From Prevotella sp. tf2-5 (lineage in GTDB: Bacteria; Bacteroidota; Bacteroidia; Bacteroidales; Bacteroidaceae), in contig NZ_FOWK01000003.1 in the NCBI RefSeq assembly GCF_900115435.1, positions 62,001 to 126,000 on the forward strand: DNA of 64,000 bases, given 5' to 3'. The position numbers and the translations under genes are program-made. This document shows, piece after piece, positions 46,766 to 55,844 of the stretch (its first letter is position 1; each line of letters opens with the position of its first letter). Below the pieces are notes generated by a model that was not told the DNA's origin, did not search any database, and saw only the letters and a list, made by a program, of their open reading frames with translations.

Positions 46766-48433
46766 TTATTGTGGCATACCCAATTCCTTGACCTGACGTT
46801 CAAAAGCTTCTCGGTTACCTATGGCTCCGTTCTTGATGCGTGCTCGGTAATTATATACGGTATTTACGCTGTAATGCAGGAACTCCGCTATTTTTGAGGA
46901 ATCCTCAATTCCAAGCCGGATCAGGGCGAAAATACGCAAATCCGTTGTTAGGCGGTTTTCCTCTTTTGGATGTATCTGCACCTCTGGCATTAACAAGGCA
47001 TTGAAATCGTCAATAAAGTTAGGGAACAGATGTAAGAAAACAGAATCGAAGTTCTGGTTGAGTTCCTCTATCTCCTCTTCTTTCAGTTCGGTGGATTTCG
47101 TGATGCGGTAGAGCTCCTCTAGTTCTTTGTTTTTCATTTTCTTATTCACCATCTTCCGATAGTTGTCAAGTTTATCTACATACTGGGCACAAAGAGATAG
47201 GAAGCGTCCGATATACTCGTCTTTCACAACGTTCGCCTCTTTCAGTTTAGCATTAAGCACAGCAAACTGCTCATTGGTAGATGACAACTGGTTATTGGCA
47301 TCTTGTAATTCTTGATTGAGGGTCGCCAATTGATCATTGGTCAGATGGAGAGCATTACGAGCCATGGCAAGCTGTAGGTTGCGGCGTCTGACGAAGAAAT
47401 AGGCAATCAATAACAATAAGGCGAGAACACTGGTTCCACCTAACAACACCCATAGTTGGGTGGTGGTGCGTTCACTCTTAGCCTTATAGTCATTGGCTAT
47501 TGCAGTCAATAAAGGAGTTATCTGCCAGCGACGTTGTCTGGAACCATAGCGACCAGCACAGTCACTGGTAAAACTGATATAGCGATAGGCATGGTCTATG
47601 TCACCCATCAGCATCAGCTGGTTGGCTAGCTCCCACATAGAGCCTTGATCCATCACACCATTTCGGATATCTGCAAGTACGGACTCTTTCAGCCATTTCA
47701 TCATCTGAATGGTATCTCCCTGTGCCTTATATTCCAAAAAACGATAGAGAGTCACTAAAGCATAAGGATGACTTCCTTTTTCCACAGACTTCAACCATTC
47801 ATCATTGATTTTCATGGACCCTTTCAGATCACCGGCATTCTGCTTTGCCAACTCCCGTCGCAGCATACATTCTGGATCCTGAGGAGGCAGTGTCTCATAC
47901 ATTAATGCTTCGTATTTTCCTGCCAATTGCCAATATTGCTGTCGCATAAGATCCAACTGGGTATAGTAGGCAAGTTCATTATATACATTAGTGCGAGCCT
48001 TGTAATACTCTCCTAAGGCAGCCTTGTCGAGTCCTTCTATATTGATGCTGTCCAATATGATTTGGGCTTCATCATACATGCCGACATTGGTACAGCGTAT
48101 TGCCATCAGACAACGGCAACGAGCTGTCTCAGAGGGATTACCTACCAAATCCGCATATTTGATAGCCTCAGACAAAAAGAAGATGGCGGAGTCACTGACA
48201 AAAGCTTTATATAATTCGTAAAGCTGTAATGCATCCTCATATTTGACGGCTGGACGCTCTGCCGCATTTAAGCGTTTGCGGGCTTCTTTGATGAGCCCTT
48301 CATGCTGTGCTACATAAACTGGGAAACGGTCAATTTCCCTGTCAATCTCCTGTAATAAAGCCCCTTGATTTGGTGATTGCCCCAGGACCGAAACGGAGGT
48401 TAATAAATAAAATAAAAACGCCAATAATCGCAT
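46766..48433 (-). CDS. DUF6377 transmembrane regulator of the glucan locus
   Basis: A 555-residue putative regulator. Signal peptide (about 1-19), TPR-like helical repeats in the periplasmic part (about 60-310), one membrane helix (about 327-348), a long coiled coil (about 350-400: LTNDQLATLNQELQDANNQL) and a C-terminal LuxR-like helix-turn-helix, GIEDSSKIAEFLHYSVNTVY. This layout is that of DUF6377 proteins, membrane regulators often linked to glycan loci. It follows the symporter gene of the glucan locus, separated by a hairpin, and probably controls that locus. CAAATATA at 48455-48462 is a weak -7 candidate. Confidence 0.82.
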   Translation of the reverse strand: MRLLAFLFYLLTSVSVLGQSPNQGALLQEIDREIDRFPVYVAQHEGLIKEARKRLNAAERPAVKYEDALQLYELYKAFVSDSAIFFLSEAIKYADLVGNPSETARCRCLMAIRCTNVGMYDEAQIILDSINIEGLDKAALGEYYKARTNVYNELAYYTQLDLMRQQYWQLAGKYEALMYETLPPQDPECMLRRELAKQNAGDLKGSMKINDEWLKSVEKGSHPYALVTLYRFLEYKAQGDTIQMMKWLKESVLADIRNGVMDQGSMWELANQLMLMGDIDHAYRYISFTSDCAGRYGSRQRRWQITPLLTAIANDYKAKSERTTTQLWVLLGGTSVLALLLLIAYFFVRRRNLQLAMARNALHLTNDQLATLNQELQDANNQLSSTNEQFAVLNAKLKEANVVKDEYIGRFLSLCAQYVDKLDNYRKMVNKKMKNKELEELYRITKSTELKEEEIEELNQNFDSVFLHLFPNFIDDFNALLMPEVQIHPKEENRLTTDLRIFALIRLGIEDSSKIAEFLHYSVNTVYNYRARIKNGAIGNREAFERQVKELGMPQ

Positions 48434-48500
48434 AAGCCCGCTTTATTTTGGGGACAAATATAGCTAAAAAACGCCATATAATCGTTATTTTTCGTATGAA

Positions 48501-48542
48501 ATTCTTCAGCAGACTCTTTTTTTTGTGAATCTGCTGAAGAAT
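48501..48542 (-). terminator. Hairpin after the symporter gene (end of the glucan operon)
   Basis: ATTCTTCAGCAGA (48501-48513) and TCTGCTGAAGAAT (48530-48542), a perfect 13-bp stem 7 bp after the stop. The minus-strand flank lacks a clear U-tract, so termination is likely but not certain. Confidence 0.6.
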
Positions 48543-48549
48543 AACCTAT

Positions 48550-50028
48550 TTATTGTTGCTGACTTCTCTTGATTTTTAGTTTCTCCTTGATGTCATTCAT
48601 CCTGTCTTCTGTCAGGTTATAACCTATCATTACAAAGATAGCAATGAATGCTGATCCGGCAGGAACAATAATATCAGCCAGTCGCAAATTAGTAAGTGTC
48701 TCTGGGGTCTGGATAGCTGCATTCTGGTCGAAAGCCACCCATTTGAGAATCGCTCCACTCAGTACCAGTGCCAAGGACTGTCCCATCTTCACCATCCACC
48801 AGTAGATAGCCCCAAACTGACTCTCTTTTCGGGGTAGTCCGTTATGAAGCTCATCCAAATCACATACATCGGCTGTCATACTCATCATAAGTGTGAACAA
48901 TCCACCCATACCGAACGACATGAGAGGTAATGGCAGGAACATCAACCAGGGATTCTCAGGACTGAATCCCCACCATTTCATGATATATCCAACGATAGAG
49001 AGTACTGTGGAAATGACAAAAGCCTGTTTCTTTCCATATTTAGCAGCCATCCAAGTGACAATAGGAATTACCAGGAAGGCGGTGATAAGGGCATTTACAG
49101 TGGCAAACCAAGCAGATGCCGAACGGAACAGTGTAGGTACCCATGACCAGGTAAGCCAGTTGTTGGCAAGTGAATAGTCACCATTGAACATATAATATAC
49201 AATAATATAGTTACTGAAGGCAGCCACAATCTGAAAACCGTTGTATACCAGAAAAGTAGCAACGCACAGCCGTAGGAATGGTCTGTTACTAAACACCTCT
49301 CCCAGATTCTTGAAGATATCTTTCATAACGTTCCACATTCCAGACATAGTGATGCCTTGACGGTTCTTGGCATCCTCGGAAAGTGGCGGCTCCTTACAGA
49401 AGATGGCTGGCATGATTCCTGTGAGAATACACAATGCGCCAACGGCAATAGATAATTTGCGAACACCTTCCACCTGTGTGGCAAAGATATAGTCGGGGTT
49501 AGAGATTAAAGCCCAAAACCAAGGTACTATCATCCATGCTGTCTGACCGATGATATTTGTGATACCCATCAGACGGGTACGCTCGTTGTAGTCGTCTGAC
49601 ATTTCGTAACCCAGTCCGATGAACGGAGTACTGAAGATGGTGTTTCCCGTAATATACAAGAGAGACATGACCAGAAAGTACCAGAAATTAAATGTCTGAC
49701 CGTTTTCAGGACTCATCTGCCATAGCAGGATAAAGAGAATACCAGTAACAATGGCGCCGACGAAAATATACGGACGACGACGTCCCCATCCTGTACGACT
49801 ATTATCAGAGATATAGCCCATGATAGGGTCGGTTAGCGCGTCAAAGAAACGCGGGATTCCACCTAATAAACCTGCCAAGAATGGATCCATTCCAAATCCT
49901 GTGACGAGGAAGTACATAAACACACCCAATGCGGCGGGCAGCAGGTTATTGGTAAGGCTTCCTGAGCCGTAGGCGAGTTTCTGACCAAAGCTCAGTCTGC
50001 CTGTAGAGGTGATAGTGGTCTGTTTCAT
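48550..50028 (-). CDS. GPH-family sugar:cation symporter (MFS)
   Basis: A 492-residue, 12-helix MelB-like transporter. The family signature GGIPRFFDALTDPIMGYISD followed by RTGWGRRRPYIF is at residues 40-75. It presumably brings glucan oligosaccharides or glucose released in the periplasm across the inner membrane. It overlaps the GH30 gene stop by 4 bp, so they are translationally coupled. A phosphorylase encoded two genes upstream could act on the imported oligosaccharide. Confidence 0.9.
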   Translation of the reverse strand: MKQTTITSTGRLSFGQKLAYGSGSLTNNLLPAALGVFMYFLVTGFGMDPFLAGLLGGIPRFFDALTDPIMGYISDNSRTGWGRRRPYIFVGAIVTGILFILLWQMSPENGQTFNFWYFLVMSLLYITGNTIFSTPFIGLGYEMSDDYNERTRLMGITNIIGQTAWMIVPWFWALISNPDYIFATQVEGVRKLSIAVGALCILTGIMPAIFCKEPPLSEDAKNRQGITMSGMWNVMKDIFKNLGEVFSNRPFLRLCVATFLVYNGFQIVAAFSNYIIVYYMFNGDYSLANNWLTWSWVPTLFRSASAWFATVNALITAFLVIPIVTWMAAKYGKKQAFVISTVLSIVGYIMKWWGFSPENPWLMFLPLPLMSFGMGGLFTLMMSMTADVCDLDELHNGLPRKESQFGAIYWWMVKMGQSLALVLSGAILKWVAFDQNAAIQTPETLTNLRLADIIVPAGSAFIAIFVMIGYNLTEDRMNDIKEKLKIKRSQQQ

Positions 50029-51494
50029 GGCAATGTAATGGTTTGAATAGCTTCTTTAGCAATAGACAGATCATAGTGCTTACCATCTATGGTAAGGTCG
50101 AGACCAATAGGTGATTGTCCTTGATTAATCACCACAATAGCCAGTGTCTTGTCAGGATTACGGACGGCAGTAGCCATCACTTCTTTGCTTTCACATTTAA
50201 CACTTAGTACTTTTGCACCAGGACGAAGGAAACGGCTAAAGTGGGCGAGTGCGTAGTACATCGGGGTGAAATACACCTCATCAACTTCGGGATCGACGAT
50301 AACTGGAGCCAGACACCAGTTCTTAGCCCAGTTAGGTCCACCTTGACGATCCAGCACCATGTTCCAGTCTATCCAACCGTCTACCCAGTTGTTAAGGCAA
50401 CCGATGAGGTCACGGGCATAGCGGAATACAGGTACATATTTTGGATGCAGATGTTTCTGGTCATCAGGTGCCCAGTCCCATCCCCAGTCCGTACCCTCAC
50501 ACTTCCAGTACCAGGCATCGTCTTTCCAGATAGGTATCTCCGCATCACAACACCCTTCTGTCTCAATGATATGCTTCTGAGGTGCTTTATCATGGGCAAG
50601 GTTCAACATGTCAGGTTGCCACTCAACGGTACTCTCATACCAGTGGACGGCGATTCCACCGAAATATTTTGCAGTAGCCTCGTCAGTATACATGGCATCC
50701 ACCCATTGTGGAATACCAGCACGGTTCTGGTCGTATCCTAATATCTGGACATCACCAAATCCTGCTTTTTCAAAGGTGGGTCCCATGTAGTCACGTACAA
50801 AGGCGGCTTCATATTTCGGGTCAAAGTACATACTTTCCCAATTATTATTATTTCCATATGGTTCGTTCACGGGAGTGATACCCCAAATGTCTACGCCTTG
50901 AGCCTTGTAAGCCTCTAAATATTTTACCAGATAATTAGCATATACCTGTTGGCACTCAGGCAGCAAAGCGCCACCCACATAATTCTGATTGTCCTTCATC
51001 CAGAAAGGAGCAGACCAAGGTGATGCCACTATCTTGAAACCATCACGGGAGGCAGCCTGGGCATCCTTAATCAGTGGCAGTAATGTCTCCTCGTCATGTT
51101 TAATGCTGAAGTTCTTTAATAAGGTGTCACCCTTCACTTCGTCATAGCAATAGTTGCCCTTCGAGAAATCACAAGATCCGATATGGGTACGGGTGAGTGA
51201 GTAACGGGCACCGTCTTCTCCAAAGTAAGCATCAATGATTTCCTGACGCTTCTCTTTACTCATTCGTGCCAACAACGAGGAGGTTGCCTCTGTGAAGGAA
51301 CCACCAATACCAACGAGTGTCTGTCGCTCTTCACTACTGTTTACTTCGATAGCGACTTTTTTCTCCATGAAAGCAAACTCGGTTTTTTGTACCAATTTGT
51401 CTCCTTCAGAAGAGGTCTCCCAGACTGTGATACTCTCTTTCTGGGAACATGCTTGTAATGCCATTGCTATCATTAACAACGCTTTAGTCTTCAT
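50025..51494 (-). CDS. GH30 family glycoside hydrolase lipoprotein
   Basis: About 489 residues from ATG 51494 (MKTKALLMIAMALQACSQK), with a lipobox-like LQAC. The longer frame to 51626 runs into the upstream gene. GH30 marks: GIGGSFTEATSSLL, RTHIGSCDFS, acid/base Glu in VNEPYGNNN and nucleophile Glu in IIETEGCCD, then a C-terminal beta domain. GH30 members in Bacteroidota glucan loci are beta-1,6-glucanases or beta-glucosidases, so side-chain removal from beta-1,3/1,6-glucan is likely. It starts 17 bp after the phosphorylase-like gene. Confidence 0.88.
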   Translation of the reverse strand: MKTKALLMIAMALQACSQKESITVWETSSEGDKLVQKTEFAFMEKKVAIEVNSSEERQTLVGIGGSFTEATSSLLARMSKEKRQEIIDAYFGEDGARYSLTRTHIGSCDFSKGNYCYDEVKGDTLLKNFSIKHDEETLLPLIKDAQAASRDGFKIVASPWSAPFWMKDNQNYVGGALLPECQQVYANYLVKYLEAYKAQGVDIWGITPVNEPYGNNNNWESMYFDPKYEAAFVRDYMGPTFEKAGFGDVQILGYDQNRAGIPQWVDAMYTDEATAKYFGGIAVHWYESTVEWQPDMLNLAHDKAPQKHIIETEGCCDAEIPIWKDDAWYWKCEGTDWGWDWAPDDQKHLHPKYVPVFRYARDLIGCLNNWVDGWIDWNMVLDRQGGPNWAKNWCLAPVIVDPEVDEVYFTPMYYALAHFSRFLRPGAKVLSVKCESKEVMATAVRNPDKTLAIVVINQGQSPIGLDLTIDGKHYDLSIAKEAIQTITLP

Positions 51495-51511
51495 GATGTT
51501 TGTGTTTTTAG

Positions 51512-54500
51512 TTATACATTGATTTCTAATTCTGTCATCTGGCGTGCAAACAGACGGGCGCTGTCTGCTTTTGACAAGGTGATACCTTCTCCCTTGCCAC
51601 GATGATAGGTAATCTGTGCTCCACAATAGGAGAATGTGAGTGTGCCGTCAGGCAGATACTCATCATCCCGAAGAAGAGTGGGGGAGAAGGTCACTTTTCC
51701 GTCTTTTATCCTTACACCCAGTTCACCGAAGCGAGTGAGGATATCTTCTTTTACCTGTCCTGTCATTCCTGGTTGACGTACGCCTTTGCCCCAGGGGGTA
51801 TGCGAATAAGCATCTGTCGAAAATGCTCCATACTGGCGTGCGTCCTTGTGAATACCTGTTCCTTCCAAAATGGCATGATAGTGTTTGGCTAATGCTTCTG
51901 TCTCTGGCGCATTGCTATCCAATGCCTGGAAATAACACTCTTGTGTAGCCACCACTAGTTTCGATACCATGTGCCAATAGATGCTACCCAATCCCTCATA
52001 GGCGTAGAAGGTACCACTTCTACCAGTAAAAGCCTTGTGATCGAAGGTCTCTTCAAACAAATCTAGTAGGACATTCTGTTCGTCTTCCGTCACATCGATG
52101 TTCTTCATCGCTATGGCTAAGTCTGCGGCATTGCGGAACGTTCCGTTGAAGTGCAGTTTTCCACATACATCCTGACTGACTAGACGCTTGTCACCCTCTT
52201 TGATCATTTTCTTCAGCAAGGCAGAACGGTCAAGGGCATCTCCTGGTAGACAGTTTTTCTCTAAGAAGCCAGGTAATTCCTTATTGGGATAGAGCATGTA
52301 ACTCTGCTGGTCTTCTCGATAGAGACGACTGGTGCGAAGTGTATCCAGTACGGCGAGCGCTTCCTTGGGTGAGAGGACCCCAGAGCTGAGCACAGCTACC
52401 TGTCCCTCCAGCATTTCTGGGAGAGTGCGAATGCCGGCAAAGCGTCCCTTTGACAGTTCTAGAATATTATAAGAATGGTATAGACCGTCATCTCTGCGAT
52501 TGGCACGAATACTACGCTCCACAGGAATCAGTGCTGCTGTTAGGAATGACAGCACGTCCTCACGTTGTACCTGTATGTTGCCCTCACAGAACGACTGGGT
52601 ATATATCTTCTGCCTATAAGTGGTGGCAGCTTCACCCAAGGCATTCATGACTTCCTGTGTGGATGTCAGTGCAAGGGCATCCTTTGTGCAGTCCATCCAT
52701 GTACTTACTTCCCGAGAGAGAGTAAACGTTGCTGTCGGTGAGGCAGCTACAATATTTCTATAGAATACCAGAGCACGGTGTAGATAGCACAATGTCACTA
52801 CCGACAGTCCACCGCCTACCAAAGCATTATTAGCATCATTCCATTCGGGACGTTGTGTATTCATCCAGATACCACCATCAGGGATGAAGTTAGAGAGTTT
52901 AGCTAATAGTGACACTAGTAGTTTCTCCAAAAGTGATACTTTGATGGTCTTGCCATCAGTTCCTTTCAGCAGTGCCGCATCTATCCCCTTCACTGCCATC
53001 TCTTTCTTAATCTGGTTGTTTAGTGATGCATCGAAACGGATGGTATCTTTGGGGTTTAGCAGGATCTCATGATACGTCTTGATACGATAGGGAACATTGG
53101 CAAAGGGATAGGCAGGGATATCCAGACGGGCAGCGATTTCTCCAGGTGTATGGGCCTCCTCTGCCTCCATCAGTCTCAACAGATAGATGATCTGGTGGTC
53201 ACCCCAATAGCCGATATACGACCAAGGGTCTGACGGATCCACTGTCTCCCAGTCGAATCCTGCTTTAGTGACGCGATAGGGATTGTAACCATCAGCTGTT
53301 GAACAACTGAGGAACTTATCCGTCATGGGTTTCAGCAGTGTCGGATATGATACGGCAAGCGCTTCCCAGTTCTGGAAGAGATCACGCCAGTTTCCTTCGT
53401 AGTCCAATACAGGTTTTCCCGTCACTGGATCAGTTGTGTTGATATTAAACTTATTCCAAGGACGAGTAGGGTCACCATGTCTACGACTAAAGCCTAATGG
53501 CAGAGGATTCTCCGGGGTAGGAGTGTCCATAGGTATTCCACCACGCATGATATTGAACATTGTATTGGAGAAATGGCGTGCTGTACGAGCCTTGTCGGAA
53601 GTAGTTTGTATACCATCTGCCTGTGCCACTAATTGTACCAACAGTGCTGTAGCATTCTTCAAGTCTTCGTCTAAAGCAGTTTGCATCGATATATGTTTCT
53701 GCATTTCCCTGAGGGCTACTACCTCAGTCTGGTCTTTCATCACATCAGCTATAATCGTCCATGTTTTTTTCTCCTCTGCCTGCAGGGTCATGGAGGTTCC
53801 TAGCAGATAGGCGCCACATTCACCTTTCACTAAGGTCTCTTCTTTCAAGGGAAGTCCTTTTCGGAAGGCAGGTACCTGTGCTGAAGAGAGCAAGTGTGTG
53901 GGATTGTCCAGTCCCACCTGCCAAGCCACATTACAACGCAATGCCTCACTGGGTTCTGCTCTGTCAATGATGATAGCGCTCAAGCTAAACATACCCATAC
54001 CTGTCTGTGGCTCTAATTGTGTTTCCTTATAGGCATTTACCAGATTACTGGAGGCTTGCTGTAATCCACTGGGTACTCCACAGGGCATGATATTCTGTAG
54101 TCCGTCCAATACCTCTAGACTAACAGTCTCTGTCCCTAGGTTTGTCAGGGTTGCCTTACGCTGGAAACCGAAGCGATCACCTGGTGTCCATTGCCAGCGG
54201 AAAGCGAGTTGCCAGTCATTATTGATTTCCTCGAAGATGACGCTATTACCGATACGGTTCTTATACAGGTTTCTGACAATATTGAACTGTGCTTCGCTCC
54301 GGATGGAAAAAGGTTCCCAGCAATGATGATACCCATTGCGGCGAATAAGGGTTTTACTACCTGTATTCTCAGCAGATGCTGTCACTCTGTCATCGGTCTC
54401 ATAAGGGAAGAGAGCCCAGTCAGCACTGCGACGGCCTGCTGTGATACCACCGTTACTTGACATAAAAGTCCACAGATCGGTACCACTCACTATATTCATA

Positions 54501-54574
54501 AAGAATGGTTCCATCTCATCCACATGCTGAATCTGGAAGAACTCCTCTAATGCTTTCTTTTCATTTTTCATCAT
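51512..54574 (-). CDS. Clan GH-Q glycoside phosphorylase-like enzyme (GH149/GH94-like)
   Basis: A 1020-residue protein without a signal peptide, so cytoplasmic. An N-terminal beta-sandwich (about 1-290) begins TDLWTFMSSNGGITAGRRS. An (alpha/alpha)6 barrel follows with IGYWGDHQIIYLLRLMEAEE and MNTQRPEWNDANNALVGGGL; D580 in EWND fits the catalytic Asp of clan GH-Q phosphorylases. Size and context suggest a beta-1,3-oligoglucan phosphorylase that releases glucose-1-phosphate, saving ATP. The exact family (GH149, GH161, GH94 or a hydrolase relative) cannot be set by eye. It lies between the GH-A and GH30 genes. Confidence 0.65.
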   Translation of the reverse strand: MMKNEKKALEEFFQIQHVDEMEPFFMNIVSGTDLWTFMSSNGGITAGRRSADWALFPYETDDRVTASAENTGSKTLIRRNGYHHCWEPFSIRSEAQFNIVRNLYKNRIGNSVIFEEINNDWQLAFRWQWTPGDRFGFQRKATLTNLGTETVSLEVLDGLQNIMPCGVPSGLQQASSNLVNAYKETQLEPQTGMGMFSLSAIIIDRAEPSEALRCNVAWQVGLDNPTHLLSSAQVPAFRKGLPLKEETLVKGECGAYLLGTSMTLQAEEKKTWTIIADVMKDQTEVVALREMQKHISMQTALDEDLKNATALLVQLVAQADGIQTTSDKARTARHFSNTMFNIMRGGIPMDTPTPENPLPLGFSRRHGDPTRPWNKFNINTTDPVTGKPVLDYEGNWRDLFQNWEALAVSYPTLLKPMTDKFLSCSTADGYNPYRVTKAGFDWETVDPSDPWSYIGYWGDHQIIYLLRLMEAEEAHTPGEIAARLDIPAYPFANVPYRIKTYHEILLNPKDTIRFDASLNNQIKKEMAVKGIDAALLKGTDGKTIKVSLLEKLLVSLLAKLSNFIPDGGIWMNTQRPEWNDANNALVGGGLSVVTLCYLHRALVFYRNIVAASPTATFTLSREVSTWMDCTKDALALTSTQEVMNALGEAATTYRQKIYTQSFCEGNIQVQREDVLSFLTAALIPVERSIRANRRDDGLYHSYNILELSKGRFAGIRTLPEMLEGQVAVLSSGVLSPKEALAVLDTLRTSRLYREDQQSYMLYPNKELPGFLEKNCLPGDALDRSALLKKMIKEGDKRLVSQDVCGKLHFNGTFRNAADLAIAMKNIDVTEDEQNVLLDLFEETFDHKAFTGRSGTFYAYEGLGSIYWHMVSKLVVATQECYFQALDSNAPETEALAKHYHAILEGTGIHKDARQYGAFSTDAYSHTPWGKGVRQPGMTGQVKEDILTRFGELGVRIKDGKVTFSPTLLRDDEYLPDGTLTFSYCGAQITYHRGKGEGITLSKADSARLFARQMTELEINV

Positions 54575-54589
54575 CTTCTATATTTTTAT

Positions 54590-55837
54590 TTATTCCTTGA
54601 TTTGATCTCTAACGATGTCAAAATACTGTACGATGGCTGTCGGAGTCGATTGGTAAGGGTCGATACCATGAATGCTGTGAAGAGCCTCGTATGCCTTGCG
54701 GGGAATCAGTTCATAGAGCCCTTTGTCGTCAGGCTGTCCCTTGGCACAGATGCCAAACCACTCCTCGTTCATGTTATTCTCGTTGGGAACATAGTCAAAC
54801 TTATACCCTCCGTTCTTCCATGAGGCATGGTTGTCGTGGATATCCAGATGGGTGGTCTGCCCATACTTCCACCAGCCGTCACTGAACTGGAATGTAAAAC
54901 CTCCTATACAATTATCATTCTCACCCATGCCGGAGGCATTGAGGTATATTTCCTGCCAGTTGTTCAGAAGAATCTCTGCCTGTTCCTGCTGAGCTTCCTG
55001 AAGGGTGACGGCGTTATAGGCATCAGCTCCAAACTCCGTGAGGAGCACTGGCTTCTTGAGTTTTTCTTTCACGTCATTGAACAATATATCAAAGGAATCA
55101 CCACGATAACTGTTTACTCCCAGTACATCAATGTCTTTGCACACATCAGCAATAATATCGATGAACTGTAAGTCGCCATTACAGATAGCTACAGGAATGG
55201 AGGTGTCGACAGCCTTGATTCTCAACGTTGCCTCATTCAACAGCTCATACAAACACCTTGCCCTTCTATCATGAATATTCTCCCCTATAGGAAGGTCCTC
55301 TGATTCTGCACCAGACCAAAACAACCCGTAATTGTTCTCGTTGCCTAACAGATACATCAGCACACCAGGGGTCCCCTGATAGGTTTTTACAAAGTTATCT
55401 ACCTCTTGTAGCAGCTGTTCCTTCACATCTTCCTTGCAATAGTCCGTATTGCCATACCACGTTCCATGGATAGTCATCCCGTAGCGTCCGAAAGAATGGT
55501 TAATCATCGTATAGATGCCATACGTCTCGTAGATATATTGTATCCAGCGGGGTGGGATAGTGTTATATTGTCTGATGACATTCACACCCATTTTTTTCAG
55601 AAGTGTCATCTCGCTATTCAGGGCGGCTTTGATGATGTCGTCAGGCTTCTCCCACAGACTATAGGTATAGTTGGTGCCTATTGGATAGTAATCCCAGTTC
55701 ATTCCTTTCAGAAAAAAAGGCTTGCCGTCAATCGTCAACCGGCTTCCCAGAGAGTCGCAGACAACTTCTATCTTCCCTTGGGCAAAGCCTGAGAGCGTCA
55801 AGAATAAAACGGACAGAACCAGCATTACTTTCTTCAT
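54590..55837 (-). CDS. Exported clan GH-A glycoside hydrolase, family uncertain
   Basis: A 415-residue protein with a signal peptide (MKKVMLVLSVLFLTLSGFAQ). A TIM-barrel follows, with LTIDGKPFFLKGMNWDYYPI at its start. The likely acid/base is E167 in LLGNENNYG and the nucleophile E268 in LLTEFGADAYN, the beta-4/beta-7 arrangement of clan GH-A. It resembles the catalytic domain of GH2 enzymes without their beta domains, and also GH5- or GH17-like glucanases. A beta-1,3-glucanase or transglycosidase role is inferred from the locus. It starts 7 bp after the GH3 gene. Confidence 0.7.
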   Translation of the reverse strand: MKKVMLVLSVLFLTLSGFAQGKIEVVCDSLGSRLTIDGKPFFLKGMNWDYYPIGTNYTYSLWEKPDDIIKAALNSEMTLLKKMGVNVIRQYNTIPPRWIQYIYETYGIYTMINHSFGRYGMTIHGTWYGNTDYCKEDVKEQLLQEVDNFVKTYQGTPGVLMYLLGNENNYGLFWSGAESEDLPIGENIHDRRARCLYELLNEATLRIKAVDTSIPVAICNGDLQFIDIIADVCKDIDVLGVNSYRGDSFDILFNDVKEKLKKPVLLTEFGADAYNAVTLQEAQQEQAEILLNNWQEIYLNASGMGENDNCIGGFTFQFSDGWWKYGQTTHLDIHDNHASWKNGGYKFDYVPNENNMNEEWFGICAKGQPDDKGLYELIPRKAYEALHSIHGIDPYQSTPTAIVQYFDIVRDQIKE

Positions 55838-55844
55838 GATTTCC

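Noticed and set aside
51495..51626. Longer start of the GH30 gene
   Set aside because: Overlaps the end of the phosphorylase-like gene and precedes a clear lipoprotein signal at ATG 51494.
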